Assembly: GCA_051294375.1 (NCBI GenBank)
Contig: CM119267.1
Location: 13,693,326 to 13,757,325 of the forward strand
Direction: 5' to 3'
DNA length: 64,000 bases
DNA from: Paraspadella gotoi
Taxonomy: Eukaryota; Chaetognatha
Shown in pieces: positions 53,770 to 64,000 of the stretch. The notes under the pieces are model-generated. The model searched no databases and had not been told where the DNA came from. It was given only the letters and a program-made list of their open reading frames with translations. How positions within the stretch are numbered: position 1 is the first letter of the stretch; each line of letters opens with the position of its first letter. The position numbers and the translations under genes are program-made.

Positions 53770-53930
53770 TAACGATTGACTTGATTGATTGATTGAAATA
53801 GATAAATAAATTGATTGAATAATGATGATTAAATAATAATTTGATAGATTAATTGACTGATTTATTAATTAATTATTGACTAATTTTTATTAACTGATTA
53901 ATTATTTGATTAATTAATACATCCTGTATT
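53770..53930. repeat. TTGATTGA / TTAATTAA low-complexity tract
   Basis: Irregular four-base repeats TTGA, TTAA and TGAT. No coding content. Confidence 0.7.
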
Positions 53931-53994
53931 TACATTTAATATAAAAAGAAAAAGAAGAATAATCAATTAGTGAAACAGGTTTTTTGTTTTTTCA

Positions 53995-54330
53995 ATTTAA
54001 ATTCATTTCCACTCAGACAATTCCATCGAAACTTGATTTCCAGCTAAATCACACACTTTCCTACCCACTTACATAATTTTAAGTCAATTGCCACATACAC
54101 TCATGATTAATTTGCGTTCAAATAGTTAAATCATTTTTTTCCCATTTAAACTCATTTCCACTCGGACGATTCCATCGAAACTTTAAATCCAGCTTATTCA
54201 TACACTTCCCTACCCACAAATAAAATTGTATTCCAATCCATCCATTCATTCACGAATAATTTGAATTTTTTTCTAAGGTGGGACGGACAGACAGACAGAC
54301 GGACATAATTTTTTTGCATTATTTATCAAC
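53995..54330 (+). repeat. Family E interspersed repeat
   Basis: Two blocks of ATTTCCACTCGGACGATTCC-type sequence with TTTCCTACCCAC, then AAGGTGGGACGGACAGACAG. Part of a longer element whose other end is GTCGGATCTGCCCACGATAA. Confidence 0.65.
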
Positions 54331-54629
54331 AAATAATAATTGTTTTTCTCTAAATCTTAAAACACAAGGAAATAGAAAGTCTATACACAATGTATTATTT
54401 ATCATAATTCGATGATCTGTCATGATATAATACCCAAAGAAACATCTCCAAACCAGATCTAATAGTAATACTGTAGAGTAAGAAAGAAATGAAAAGGTAA
54501 TTAGAGAAGAACAAGAAAAATAGGGGAGGAGAGACTGATTGAAAAAAAGAGAAAGAAAGAGAGAAATAGACGGAATAAAACGATCTACTTTTTTAAAGCT
54601 ACATAAAAGAGGGAGAAGAGAAGAAGAAG

Positions 54630-55200
54630 TTTGAGCAAACAATGTCGGATCTGCCGACGATAATTTAGCGGTAAGCAGCTAACCAGATGGGATGTCCGAT
54701 GAATGTGACAAGAAAATTCATAGATAAATAGAGAGAGAGAGAAACATAACTAATCATAACTAGATCATTACATTATAAATCATAACAGATTTCTCAATAA
54801 ATCAATTAAATAATTTTACCAACAGGTTACAAACTAACTGAAGTCCGGTATAAATATTGTTATTATAATTTTTATATAAACATTTTTAACCATAAATTTA
54901 AGCAAATATATATATATTTTTTCAATTACATGAACTAAGTCTTGAGAGAGAGAGAGACTGAGTGCCAAACAAGGAGAGATACACTCAGATATAATAACTG
55001 AGTCATTAAAAAAATGTAATGGATCGTTTGCGTTTGAATTTGTGTTTGAAAGTATATTTTCTCATCTAAACTCGACGATTTCCAAGGCATAAGAAACATT
55101 TCTGGCGTCGCCGCCCCCCCGGGTTCGAGGGTGGTTTCTGTCCCGACGACTTCTCCTTTTCCGCTAGGTCGAGGAGGGGGTCCTTTTAAAAATGTCACAT
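54630..55200. other. Family E end, AT-rich spacer, GC-rich block
   Basis: After the family E end (54629-54680) nothing is recognised until a GC-rich block at about 55100-55190 (GTCCCGACGACTTCTCCTTT, CCGCTAGGTCGAGGAGGGGG). It is related to 39065-39110 and, inverted, to 42140-42225. This is a small dispersed repeat. Confidence 0.45.
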
Positions 55201-55439
55201 AAGAAACTCGTTACGAGAATTTATTGTTCTGTGGATTGTAGTTGGAGCAGAGCCATGTGGGGTAGAGCGAGGGTAACGAGAGCTATCTTTTGGATCGTGC
55301 CTGCTCAGTGCTCACGCAGTTAATACCATCTTGCATTCAGCAAGCAATAGTGTAGCTCCCTGAGTGAAGTAATCAAGTAGGAGTTATTCCTTCGCATTTA
55401 TTTTTTTTATTTAATTTTATTGCGAAGATGGTACAAAAG

Positions 55440-55760
55440 AATAAATTCGGTTTCCAATGAAACTTTATATCCAGCTCATATATATAATATATATAATTAT
55501 ATATCCAGCCTCAAGCAAATACTTTCCTACCCACACACAAAATTTCATTCCAATCAATCCATCCAATCACGAGTAATTAAAGATTATAGCTAAGGTTCGA
55601 CGGACGGACATCATTTTTTTTTGTGCATAATTTATAATAATAATAATTCGAGGTTCTGATATGATAAAAATCATTTACCAACAAGATTTTGGGGTGGGAC
55701 CGACGTACCGACAAAGTGAATTAAAGAGTTGGATAAGCAGATCCGACTAAATAAATTTAA
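55440..55760 (+). repeat. Family E interspersed repeat
   Basis: TTTCCAATGAAACTTTATAT, CTTTCCTACCCACACACAAA, TCGACGGACGGACATCATTT, then GGATAAGCAGATCCGACTAA. Confidence 0.65.
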
Positions 55761-56044
55761 ATTAAGAAAATAACTAAAAATAAAGAGAGAGAGAGAGAGC
55801 GCCTGCCTACAATTATTAATAATTTATTCAATCGTTAAAAAAGTAAGAATAAATTAAAGATATAATTATCTTATCTTGAGTTATTTCTTATCCAAACAAG
55901 ACTTTCTTTACGTCGTTTTGACATAATATTTTCGTCTTTTCTGTAAATCTCATTTTCAAAATAACGAAAAACTTTACGCGTTTTAATTTGTATTGATGAA
56001 TTTTTTCGAGCAACTCGTTTCAAATGGTCACTGACAAAATTTAA

Positions 56045-56180
56045 ATGAAATTGGTACAACCAATATAAAAATTATACATTCATTTAATAAATAAGCTATC
56101 ATGCCCCTGACTTTGGACAGGCTTTGGTGGTTTAAGGCCTCCATCACATAGCAGCTTTCAAGCTTTCAATCAAAACTCCC
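56045..56180 (+). repeat. Family B monomer, partial
   Basis: ATTGGTACAACCAATATAAA to GGTTTAAGGCCTCCATCACA and AAGCTTTCAATCAA. Confidence 0.7.
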
Positions 56181-56262
56181 AGAGTATCTGTAAATGTGAA
56201 TGTAAATGTGAATCGCTACATCATGAAGAAGACTAAGCTTAGAATTTTCAAATGAGAAGGTT

Positions 56263-56304
<42 letters not shown>

Positions 56305-56510
56305 AACTTGCGAGCGAGAACGAGCGGAAGCAATAAAATCACCGTTCCGATCGTAATCGGATCGGGGACGACTACGACCACAGTAACGAAGGAGAAAGCT
56401 GACAGTACAACATAAAATTTAACATTATCGTGAATAAAACATCTAAAACTACATATAGCATTCTTCTTAAGCAAAGTTTGAAAATAAGTTCATCAACGAT
56501 TTTATTTGTG

Positions 56511-56556
56511 TACGGACATGTTTCGACTCTTTTATTTCGAGCCTTCATCAGCATTA
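56511..56556 (-). ncRNA. Hammerhead ribozyme motif
   Basis: The minus strand reads ATG, CTGATGA, helix II GGCTC / GAGTC with loop GAAATAAAA, GAAA, CATGTC, CGT. The ATG pairs with the CGT (one G-U pair) as helix I. All core bases are present. Confidence 0.65.
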
Positions 56557-56579
56557 ATAAAACATTTACAAATTTGTGC

Positions 56580-56588
56580 AAAAGAAGG

Positions 56589-56636
<48 letters not shown>

Positions 56637-56650
56637 AAGAAAGAGAGGGC
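56580..56650. repeat. (GA)n microsatellite in family D arm
   Basis: Nearly pure GA dinucleotides. A further (GA)n tract lies at 56262-56300, just outside the element. Confidence 0.85.
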
Positions 56651-57008
56651 AAAAAGTTTCCAAAACAGAGATAGTGGTTTAAAGAATGAGTTGTGGCGGT
56701 ATACTCACACCGCCTCACGTCCACCATCGTTCAGCCAAATCCATTGGCTCAGAGGGGGAACACACCATCCCAGGCGTAGTGTTCCATCCACAGTCCTAAC
56801 GACTTCCCTCTGCGTTGGCAAAGCGAGACCGTCCTAGGGTAACCGCGCCAGTGACTGGAGGCGTCACTGAGGGTCGGAAGCCCCCAAAGCCAACAGTGAG
56901 ATGCCCCATCCCAATGGGCATCACAGGCAACCCGGCTGTTGCCATAGAGTACAGTTTAAGTTGAGGACAGATCAGTTGTGAAAAGAAGTGAAATGGTCAA
57001 TTGGTGAA

Positions 57009-57039
<31 letters not shown>

Positions 57040-57499
57040 AACAGAGAGAGAAAAAATAATACATTGTGCAATATACAACAAGGAATAAGTTTAAACTAAT
57101 AGTGAATTTAACAATTAATCTAATAATAAATAGGTAGTAATGAAAGGAAAGAAAGTTTTTAAATGTGAAATGATACATTTTGTGAGGGATAGATAAGTGA
57201 CTGTTAAAGTGAAAAATTAAGAGCAGGCCCCCCTTGGTTTATGCAAATGAAAGGCCTTAACGATGTAGCCGGGTCATTGACGCGTCATTGGTTGAGATGA
57301 CAATCTTATTGAGTTCGTTGTCATTGCATTAGGCAGACTTCCTTGCGGGAAAAGACCAAGTGCAACATGTCCGTACACAAATAAAATCGTTGATGAACTT
57401 ATTTTCAAACTTTGCTTAAATCTCTAAACTCAACGAAGCTGAAAGGATTAATACAATAGCATTCTTCTTATAATATATATATTATATGTTTAAAAAATC

Positions 57500-59080
57500 A
57501 TTCACTTTTTACCTAATATTTTTTCTTTTCTCAATTTTACATCTTTACCTAAGAGAACGGCAGAAGTTTAAATACGTAGCGAATTCGGATGGAAACCCTC
57601 TACATAGTTCTTCTATAGGTGTCGACATTTTTTTTTCGGAAATACGCTCGTATTTTTGTCTGAGTAAACAATTTCATTTTATGTCAACATCGGATTATAT
57701 TAATTAGATATACACTGTATATCTAATATCTATTATACAGGGTAGTTAATCAAAACTTAGAATAGTATTTACCATCAGATTTTAAAGGCAAAAATTTATT
57801 GAATGTCTTTTTATAATACACTAAAATCACTGATGTTTTCTCTTTCTGATATAGGTGTTATTTTCCTCATGCTTTTACAATGCACTGCGCTACTAAAAAG
57901 AGTGCAAAATTGGTTGAATTTGCTCTGCGCCGGTTTTGAGCTTAAAACCACTACTAAATATGTTAATGTTCCCTAGCTGTATGTTATATTCTTAAGAAGG
58001 CAATTAAGAATAGGATTAACTACTATTCCGGGCGCTCAAGCCCGAGTTGATTAGGGCCATTTATAAGGATGCTGCAGATAGCAATTGTAGCATACTCAAA
58101 ACCAACCATACCATGATGGGAAAAAAAAGTGTCGCGGTTTGGAAAAGCCAGTTAATTTTATTGTCAAATATATTTTTTGGCTAATAAATAAGTTTTAATA
58201 GATAATATGACCTCCCTAAGACTGAATAAAATGATTATTTCTCAACAGCATTAAATTATTTAATGCATTCAAATACTTCCAAAAGAGGTGGTCTTTAACT
58301 GTTTTCATTTCTTTTTGATTAAGAGAACTACTCATATTATTATTAAAATTATATCTCTGACATGATATTTTTTATCAGATTTGGGGCAAAAAAGCAGTGA
58401 AAAAAGATTGATCCTTTATAAAGTAAACCAGGCTTGAGTTGTTGCTGCATAAGGTGATAATTCATTATCTTTCACTGTATAAAATATCAAGTAAATCGCT
58501 TAATGCAATCGAACGCAGCATCAGATGAAAGATAAATACTTCTTTATATTTTTGTTACTGGGCAAAAATCCATTGCTGCAGTCTATTATATTGTTCTGAG
58601 ATTCCATTTCTTGACATGAATAAAGAGCCAATACTCTTGGGGTTATTATGCATGGCTGTAACAAAGGGCATTGTTGATTACAGCTGAAAAAAATAAAGAT
58701 TTCAGCTGCAGCAACATTTTCATTTTTGACTAAATGATTTTCCGGCCTGATAATATCCACATCAAATTCCTCTAAACTCTGCTAAGTAGGGCATTTTAAA
58801 GGGGGAGACCCATATGACTTTCAACCAAAATATCAATGGCATAAGGTAAACCGTCTACGAGCTGTGGCTCAATCTTTCAGAAGCGTTTATGAAGAGCAGC
58901 TGTGATTTTTTTAGGTGCTGTGGCAGGAGTAGTTTTTGCAGCAGTGCTTGTCGCATTGCAAGGTCTTGTTTAGTAACTTCAATTAAATTTTTTTCTTTAA
59001 ATGTGATGCGTCACAAAATAAAAAAAGTTGAAGTGATGCGGATTTTCGAAATTTTGAATCACTACCCTGTAAGTATATAG
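57500..59080. other. Unassigned stretch
   Basis: Moderately balanced composition with short frames on both strands, notably on the minus strand at about 58521-58990 (DIIRPENHLVKNENVAAAEI and QDLAMRQALLQKLL words separated by stops). It may be a decayed coding element, but no family is recognised. Confidence 0.35.
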
Positions 59081-59086
59081 TAACAA

Positions 59087-59130
59087 GTTTGAGCAAACAA
59101 TGTCGGATCTGCCTACGATAATTAAGCGGT
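59087..59130. repeat. Family E end
   Basis: GAGCAAACAATGTCGGATCT followed by GCCTACGATAATTAAGCGGT. Confidence 0.6.
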
Positions 59131-59261
59131 TATAAGCTAATCCAATGATAAATCACGGTAATTTTTTTTATTTTTAATTTGTGATCATAACAGACTTCTT
59201 AATAAATCTATGGGAAAATCTATAAATCAAATGATCTATCAGTGGCCTTGCCAATACCATA

Positions 59262-60055
59262 ATTTGAAAATTTTGCATAATTTGCTAATTTTAAATAATT
59301 TGGTCAACTTGCATAATTTGGTCAATTTGCATAATTTGATCAACTGGCATAATTTAATCAACTTGCATTATTTGGTCAACTGGCATAATTTGTTCAACTG
59401 ACATAATTTTTTCAACTGGCGTAATTTGATCAATTTGCAAAATTTGATAGACTGGAATAATTTGGACAATTGATTTAATTTGGTCAACTGGCATAATTTG
59501 ATCAATTGGCATAATTTGGTCAACTGGCATAATTTGGTCAACTGGCATAATTCCGTCAACTGGCATAATTTCATCAACTGGCATAATTTGCTCAATTGAT
59601 GTAATTTGGTCAACTGGCTTAATTTGCTCAACTGGCATAATTTGGTCAACTGGTATAATTTGGTAGACTGGCATAATTTGGTCAACTGACATAATTTGGT
59701 CAATTGACTTAATTTGGTTAACTGTCATAATTTGGTCAACTGGCATAATTTTGACAACTTGCTTAAATTGGTCAACTAACATAATTTAGTCAACTAACAT
59801 AATTTGCTCAACTGACATAATTTGCTCAACTGACATAAATTGGTCAAATGGCATAATTTGGTCAACTGGCATAATTTGCTCAATTGGCATAATTTGCTCA
59901 ATTGAGGTAATTTGGTCAATGGCATAATTTGGTCAACTTGCTTAAATTGGTCAACTGACATAATTTGGTCAACTGGCATAATTTTATCACTGGCATAATT
60001 TGGTCAACTTGCAGAATTTGGTCACTTGAATAATTTAGTCAATTTAGTCAACTTG
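59262..60055. repeat. 18-bp minisatellite, about 44 units
   Basis: Tandem GCATAATTTGGTCAACTG units with few length changes over about 790 bp. Because 18 is divisible by three, stop-free frames run across it. One minus-strand frame reads repeated Q-I-M-P-V-D. No start context, splice site or non-repeat coding flank was seen, so it is treated as non-coding. Confidence 0.9.
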
Positions 60056-60124
60056 CAATAAATCTATCGATCAATCTGACAGAGAAGAGAGAAATTTTTA
60101 AAAATTCAAATAAATGTGTCTTTT

Positions 60125-60250
60125 AGTTTTCTAATTTGAACTCTTTTCCACTCCTACAATTCCGTGAAAAAGTTATTTTCAGCTTAATTACATACTTTCC
60201 TACCACACATTAAATTTAAATTCAATTTATCTATCAAATTTTTAATAAAT
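60125..60250 (+). repeat. Family E fragment
   Basis: TTTTCCACTCCTACAATTCC, TTCAGCTTAATTACATACTT and TCCTACCACACATTAAATT. Confidence 0.55.
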
Positions 60251-60913
60251 ATATGGTAATTATCCTTTCTTTTTCGTTGTTTGAGAGATTAACAAAGTTT
60301 GATTTTATTTTCAACGAATTTTATTTTTATAAGAGCAGACATGTTTCGGCTCACAATACGATGGGCACCTGACACCTCCGAATCTCCGCAGCAACCTCAG
60401 CCTCTTTCTCTGAGGTCTGGGCGTCGCCCCAAACGACGGCTACAGGGAAGTGAAGAGGATTCCACCATCCAGTCACTAAAGTGGCAAGAGTGGATACCCG
60501 CCACCTCACCGTCAGGTGAGAAGAGAGCCGCCGGCAGGCGCATCAGGCCAGAGGGATATAAGGGTGGCCTTGGGTTGTTTCCTCAGGGAGCAATACCTGA
60601 CCCAGCCAACACGAGATCAATCCATTATCCTCTCAACCCATGACGCGCCAATGACCCGGCCCCGTCAGCAATACCTCTCCTTCATAAGACCGGGGGGCCC
60701 AGCTCATTTTGAGCTCTTTCTTAATTCTTATATTTCACTACAATCTTTACTTATCTATCTCTCTAAAATCTCAAATTTTCAACTTCTTTCAATTTCAATT
60801 TTCAACTTTTCAATTTCAATTTCAAAAAATTAATTTATTTCAATTGTTATTAAACAGTTTCCATTATCTTTATCTATGTTGTACATTGCTCAAATGTAAT
60901 TATTTATTTATTT

Positions 60914-60951
<38 letters not shown>

Positions 60952-61049
60952 ATTTTCACTTCTTTTCAAAACTTATTCAAACTAGCCACTTCCAAAAATC
61001 TGTCCTCACCAACTGATCACTGTCCTTACTCAAATTCTTTGTTGGAAAC

Positions 61050-61056
61050 CTTTAAC

Positions 61057-61110
<54 letters not shown>

Positions 61111-61130
61111 CTCTCTCTTTACTTAACTAA
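61050..61130. repeat. (CT)n microsatellite in family D arm
   Basis: Long CT tract with occasional TT. Another (CT)n tract lies at 60915-60950. Confidence 0.85.
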
Positions 61131-61156
61131 AAACTTGTATCAAGTTCATAACTCAT

Positions 61157-61200
61157 GTGCGCTGATGAAGGCTCGTATTGTGAGCCGAAACATGTCTGCT
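61157..61200 (+). ncRNA. Hammerhead ribozyme motif
   Basis: GCG, CTGATGA, helix II AGGCTC to GAGCC around CGTATTGT, GAAA, CATGTC, TGC. The complete core is present, with a three-base-pair helix I (one wobble). A truncated partner (3' half only) remains in the left arm at about 60338-60359 on the minus strand. Confidence 0.65.
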
Positions 61201-61299
61201 CTTATAAAATAAAATTCGTTGCAAAATTAAAATCAAACTTTGTAATAAATATAATAACTATAAGTAAATAAGTAAAAACACTTCAAGTAAATATGATTT

Positions 61300-61635
61300 T
61301 TTTCCATTTAAACTCATTTCCACTCGCACGATTCCAACAAAAAATTTATATCCAGCTCAATCACACCTTCCAATTACGAGTAATTGCGAGTTTTTTGCTA
61401 AGGTGGGACGGATGGACAGACGGACATCATTTTTTTTTTGCATAATGTATCATAATTCGATGTTCTGACATGATTTAAGTGAATGCCCGACAAGATTGAG
61501 GGGGCGGACCGACGGACCGATAAAGTGGATTATAGAGTCGGGATCTGCTGATAAGCAGATCCGACTAAAAATAAAAAAGAAAAAGCAAACAAATGTCGGA
61601 TCTGCCCACGATAATTTGGCGGTAAGCAGCTAATC
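61300..61635 (+). repeat. Family E, most complete copy
   Basis: Runs from TTTCCACTCGCACGATTCC through AAGGTGGGACGGATGGACAG, the GATCTGCTGATAAGCAGATC palindrome (about 61542), to GTCGGATCTGCCCACGATAA and TTTGGCGGTAAGCAGCTAAT. It shows that the two ends found separately elsewhere belong to one element. Confidence 0.65.
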
Positions 61636-61639
61636 AGAT

Positions 61640-62280
61640 GATAAATTATGATAAATCTGGTAATATTTTTATCTCGCCAGACGGTCTTAAGCCTGTCTTT
61701 TTGGTTCGCTTCTGCTTCTTTGTGACCGTAGTCGTCGTCGTCGTCACGCTTCTTTACCATTGTAATTTTTTTTTTCTATATCTTTTAACTATATGTCTCT
61801 CTCTCTTTTTTTCCATCGCTGCTTCTTCTGATTCGTCTTAAAACGAGTTGAGCTCTGCAGCTTTCTCTCTCTCGCTTTTTCGCTCTCTCTCTCTTTCTCT
61901 CTCTCTCACACGCATTTGTTTTATTTGTTATGAATGACTATCATCGCGTCAATGAATGACTATGATTGTTAAAGAGTTTATAATGATTTTTATCTGAATT
62001 GAGCCCTGACCTTTTATTTTTTAATGGCTCAAATATCTGAATTTAAGCTTTAATTGAATGACTCCAATAGTTCTGTTTAAAGCCTCTAATTGGTTGAATT
62101 TTATACATTGAATTTGAATATCTGGTCTCTCATTGGTTAATAATAACTAGTAGATGTTTTGATTTTATTCTCAAAATGTGAACTCTCATCTCATTGGTTG
62201 TTATATATAAATTCTTAATTTTTGGGAGATTCTTCTGAGACCATCAGGTATTAAACGATATTTGTAAAATTATTTGAATA
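61640..62280. other. Family A-related tail and AT-rich spacer
   Basis: TTCTTTGTGACCG and a (GTC)n run at about 61717-61752 resemble the 49255-49440 units. The rest shows no gene. Confidence 0.4.
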
Positions 62281-62377
62281 TGTTAATTAATTTATATTAA
62301 TCCTTTCTTTTGTTGTTTGTTGAGATTAATTAAAAACGAAAATTTTCGTGGAACAACAATAAAGTTTTTATTAACTT

Positions 62378-62418
62378 TGGACATGTTTCGGCTCACAACT
62401 CAAGCCTTCATCAGCATC
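62378..62418 (-). ncRNA. Hammerhead ribozyme motif (left arm)
   Basis: Minus strand: GATG, CTGATGA, helix II GGCT / AGCC with loop TGAGTTGTG, GAAA, CATGTC, CAA. The full conserved core is present. It is the inverted twin of the motif at 63445-63487. Confidence 0.65.
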
Positions 62419-63362
62419 TGAAATCACAAATAATTTATTTCACAAACATTGAGAGAAGAGAGAGAGGGAGAGAGTTCCAACAAAGAATTTAGTAAAGGAA
62501 AGTGGTCAGATGTGAGGACAGGTGAAGATGATGACAGGGATGAAAAGGAGAGTGAATGTGAAATTGGTGAAAAGGGAGAGAGAGAGGGGAGAGAGAGACA
62601 CAGAGAGAGAGAAATAATAGTATACATTAGGCAATGTACAACAAAGAATAATAGTATTATAAACTAGACATAACAAAGATTTAAATAAATTAAATTAGGC
62701 TGTTTGTGCATTTTTGAAATAGTGGAATATTGAAATATTGAAAATGAAATGGAAGGATAGTTTATGAGGGATAGTTAAGATAAAGAGGTAAGAGAAATAA
62801 GTAAAGAAAGAGCTCAAAGTGAGCTCAAAGTGAGCATTCGGCAGGCTTATCAGGTCAGAGAGACATTCGAGTGGCACTGGGCATTTTTCCAGGTGGGTCA
62901 TTACCAGATCCCAGCCTAACTAACTCCACCACAATACTCTCTCAACCTATGACAGGCCTATGAACCGAAATTCATCAGTAATATCCCTCATTTGCCCGGC
63001 TGGGGGGGGGACCAGCTCACTTTGAGCTCTTTCTTTACTTATTTTTCTCTTACCTCTTTATCTAACTATCCCTCATAAACTATCCTTTTCCATTTCATTT
63101 TCAATATTTCAATATTCACCTATTTCAAAAATGCACAAACAGCCTAATTTAATTTATTTAAATCTTTGTTATGTCTAGTTTATAATACTATTTATCTTTG
63201 TTGTACATTGCCTAATGTATACTATTATTTTCTCTCTCTGTGTCTCTCTCTCCCTCTCTCTCTCCTTTTCACCAATTTCACATTCACTCTCCTTTTCATC
63301 CCTGTCCTCATCTTCACCTGTCCTCACATCTGACCACTTTCCTTACTAAATTCTTTGTTGGA

Positions 63363-63364
<2 letters not shown>

Positions 63365-63412
<48 letters not shown>
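63365..63412. repeat. (CT)n microsatellite in family D arm
   Basis: An almost pure CT tract. The matching left-arm tract is far shorter, so the tract length has changed since the arms were paired. Confidence 0.85.
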
Positions 63413-63415
<3 letters not shown>

Positions 63416-63444
63416 GTTTGTGAAATAAATTATTTGTGATTTCA

Positions 63445-63487
63445 GATGCTGATGAAGGCTTGAGTTGTGAGCCGAAACATGTCCAAG
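63445..63487 (+). ncRNA. Hammerhead ribozyme motif (right arm)
   Basis: GATG, CTGATGA, helix II GGCT / AGCC with loop TGAGTTGTG, GAAA, CATGTC, CAA. The core is intact and identical to the left-arm twin. Helix I is weak (two clear pairs), and helix III can form only as a tiny hairpin or by dimerising through ACATGT. Confidence 0.65.
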
Positions 63488-63809
63488 TTAATAAAAACTT
63501 TATTGTTGTTCCACGAAAATTTTCGTTTTTAATTAAGTTAATTAATTTTAAGCTTTTATGTAGCTTTGAGCTGTTGCTGCGTCTTGACTATGCTACTGTT
63601 GCTGTATCTCGTCTCTGCTGCTGCTGCATCTTAGCTCTGTTGCTTATCTCTGTCATGCTGATGTACGTTTTTCAATGATTATTGGATACTGAATACTAAA
63701 TAAAGTTATTATTCTATTTATCTTTTGATATATGGATTGAGTTAATATTAAGTCGGGATTAAGCACTGCTCAAACAATGTTTCATTGAAACTGAGAAACC
63801 CCCCAAGGA

Positions 63810-64000
63810 ATCTTCAATGATGAATGATTATCATCGGTTCAATGAATGATTATCATTGTATAAATGATTATCATCGCATCAATCATTTGGTTATCATCAC
63901 ATCAATCATTTGGTTATCATCGCATCAATTTTTTGGTTATCATCTCATCAATCAATCAATTACTATTACATTAATCAATCAATTACTATTGCATCAATCA
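63810..64000. repeat. CATCAATCATTTGGTTATC tandem array, continuing past the window
   Basis: About 25-bp units (TCATCGCATCAATCATTTGG) followed by CAATCAATTACTATT units. It shares words with 52380-52500. Confidence 0.8.

Larger units (their letters stand above)
56470..57455 (+). mobile_element. Family D foldback element with 15-bp target-site duplication
   Basis: The direct repeats ATAGCATTCTTCTTA at 56455-56469 and 57456-57470 are identical. Inside, the left arm AAGTTTGAAAATAAGTTCAT, CAACGATTTTATTTGTGTAC is mirrored at 57373-57418. A unique end (CTCTAAACTCAACGAAGCTG, AAAGGATTAATAC) lies only on the right. The left arm holds an intact-looking hammerhead on the minus strand; in the right arm only its CATGTCCGTACAC part remains. 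The centre (56690-56950) is GC-rich with no protein recognised. Confidence 0.8.
60254..61243 (-). mobile_element. Family D element with partly deleted arm
   Basis: The direct repeats AATAAATATA at 60244-60253 and 61244-61253 fit a target-site duplication. The unique end (ATCCTTTCTTTTTCGTTGTT) lies on the left. About 65 bp of left arm (to 60359) match the complement of 61173-61241, then the rest of the left arm is missing. The GC-rich centre (60360-60715) shares CACCGTCAGGTGAGAAGAG and CAGCTCATTTTGAGCTCTTT with 51230-51475. The right arm carries (CT)n tracts and an intact-looking hammerhead. Confidence 0.75.
62294..63536 (-). mobile_element. Family D foldback element, most complete copy
   Basis: The direct repeats GTTAATTAATTT at 62282-62293 and 63537-63548 fit a 12-bp target-site duplication. 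The unique end (ATATTAATCCTTTC, GTTGTTTGTTGAGA) lies on the left, so the element is on the minus strand. The arms 62326-62826 and about 63012-63536 mirror each other over about 500 bp: ACGAAAATTTTCGT palindrome, hammerhead, TTCCAACAAAGAATTTAGTA, ACAGGTGAAGATGATGACAG, GCAATGTACAACAAAG, GAGCTCAAAGTGAGC. The spacer of about 185 bp matches the centre of the other family D copies. There is no long open reading frame, so it is non-autonomous. Confidence 0.8.

Noticed and set aside
57361-57420. Second hammerhead in the 56.5-57.5 kb element
   Set aside because: Only the CATGTCC end and outer arm remain. CTGATGA, helix II and GAAA are absent.
59354-59782. 142-residue Q-I-M-P-V-D repeat protein
   Set aside because: An 18-bp minisatellite gives stop-free frames in more than one register, and no start context or splice signal was found. 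Kept only as a finding to check.
59262-60055. CRISPR-like array
   Set aside because: Head-to-tail 18-bp repeats with no spacers, in a eukaryotic genome.

Overview
This window is animal nuclear DNA: AT-rich, with intron-containing genes, microsatellites and dense interspersed repeats. I read four genes of metazoan type from splice-consistent exons. The host is probably an invertebrate, but nothing here fixes the phylum. Three 25-base N runs (600-624, 22360-22384, 30702-30726) are scaffold gaps of unknown size, and sequence near two of them looks poorly corrected.

Genes. (1) The 5' end of a PICALM/AP180-type clathrin assembly gene lies on the minus strand: exon 1 at 14076-14141, exon 2 at 13781-13963, exon 3 at 10720-10924. 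A damaged exon-4-like fragment lies at 6977-7193 in the opposite orientation. (2) A complete-looking SWAP70/DEF6-family gene runs on the minus strand, with exons at 35771-37141, 19150-19354, 17404-17796 and 16407-16807 that join in phase into 789 residues. Its middle exons are duplicated as frameshifted copies at about 26270-26495 and 24510-24920. (3) A five-exon gene on the plus strand (42998-48833) codes for an unrecognised 525-residue prepro-protein: signal peptide, propeptide, RIKR cleavage motif, Thr-rich segment, then Cys/Pro/Tyr/Asn-rich repeats. (4) The last coding exon of a casein kinase 1 delta/epsilon gene lies on the minus strand at 53145-53601. The kinase N-lobe exons were not found in the window.

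Repeats fill most of the rest. Family A is a (GTC/GAC)n-ended element joined to an 18-bp polypurine satellite (19.6-22.0, 26.8-29.0 and 49.5-50.9 kb, plus partial copies). Family B is a monomer of about 325 bp, partly in tandem. Family C is SINE-like. Family D is the most interesting: foldback elements with (GA)n/(CT)n arms, a hammerhead-ribozyme motif in the arms, a one-sided unique end and 10-15 bp target-site duplications. Family E carries a GGACGGAC-type end. Families F and G are AT-rich, and G forms foldbacks. There is also a perfect 79-bp inverted repeat at 40150-40328 and an 18-bp minisatellite at 59262-60055.

How it fits together. The genes are unrelated housekeeping or secretory genes and show no operon-like logic. 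The unusual biology is in the mobile DNA, above all family D. These resemble non-autonomous Penelope-like or retrozyme-type retroelements. One sits against the PICALM exon 2 splice donor, which its target-site duplication copied. Sequence similarities between repeat copies were read by eye and not computed.
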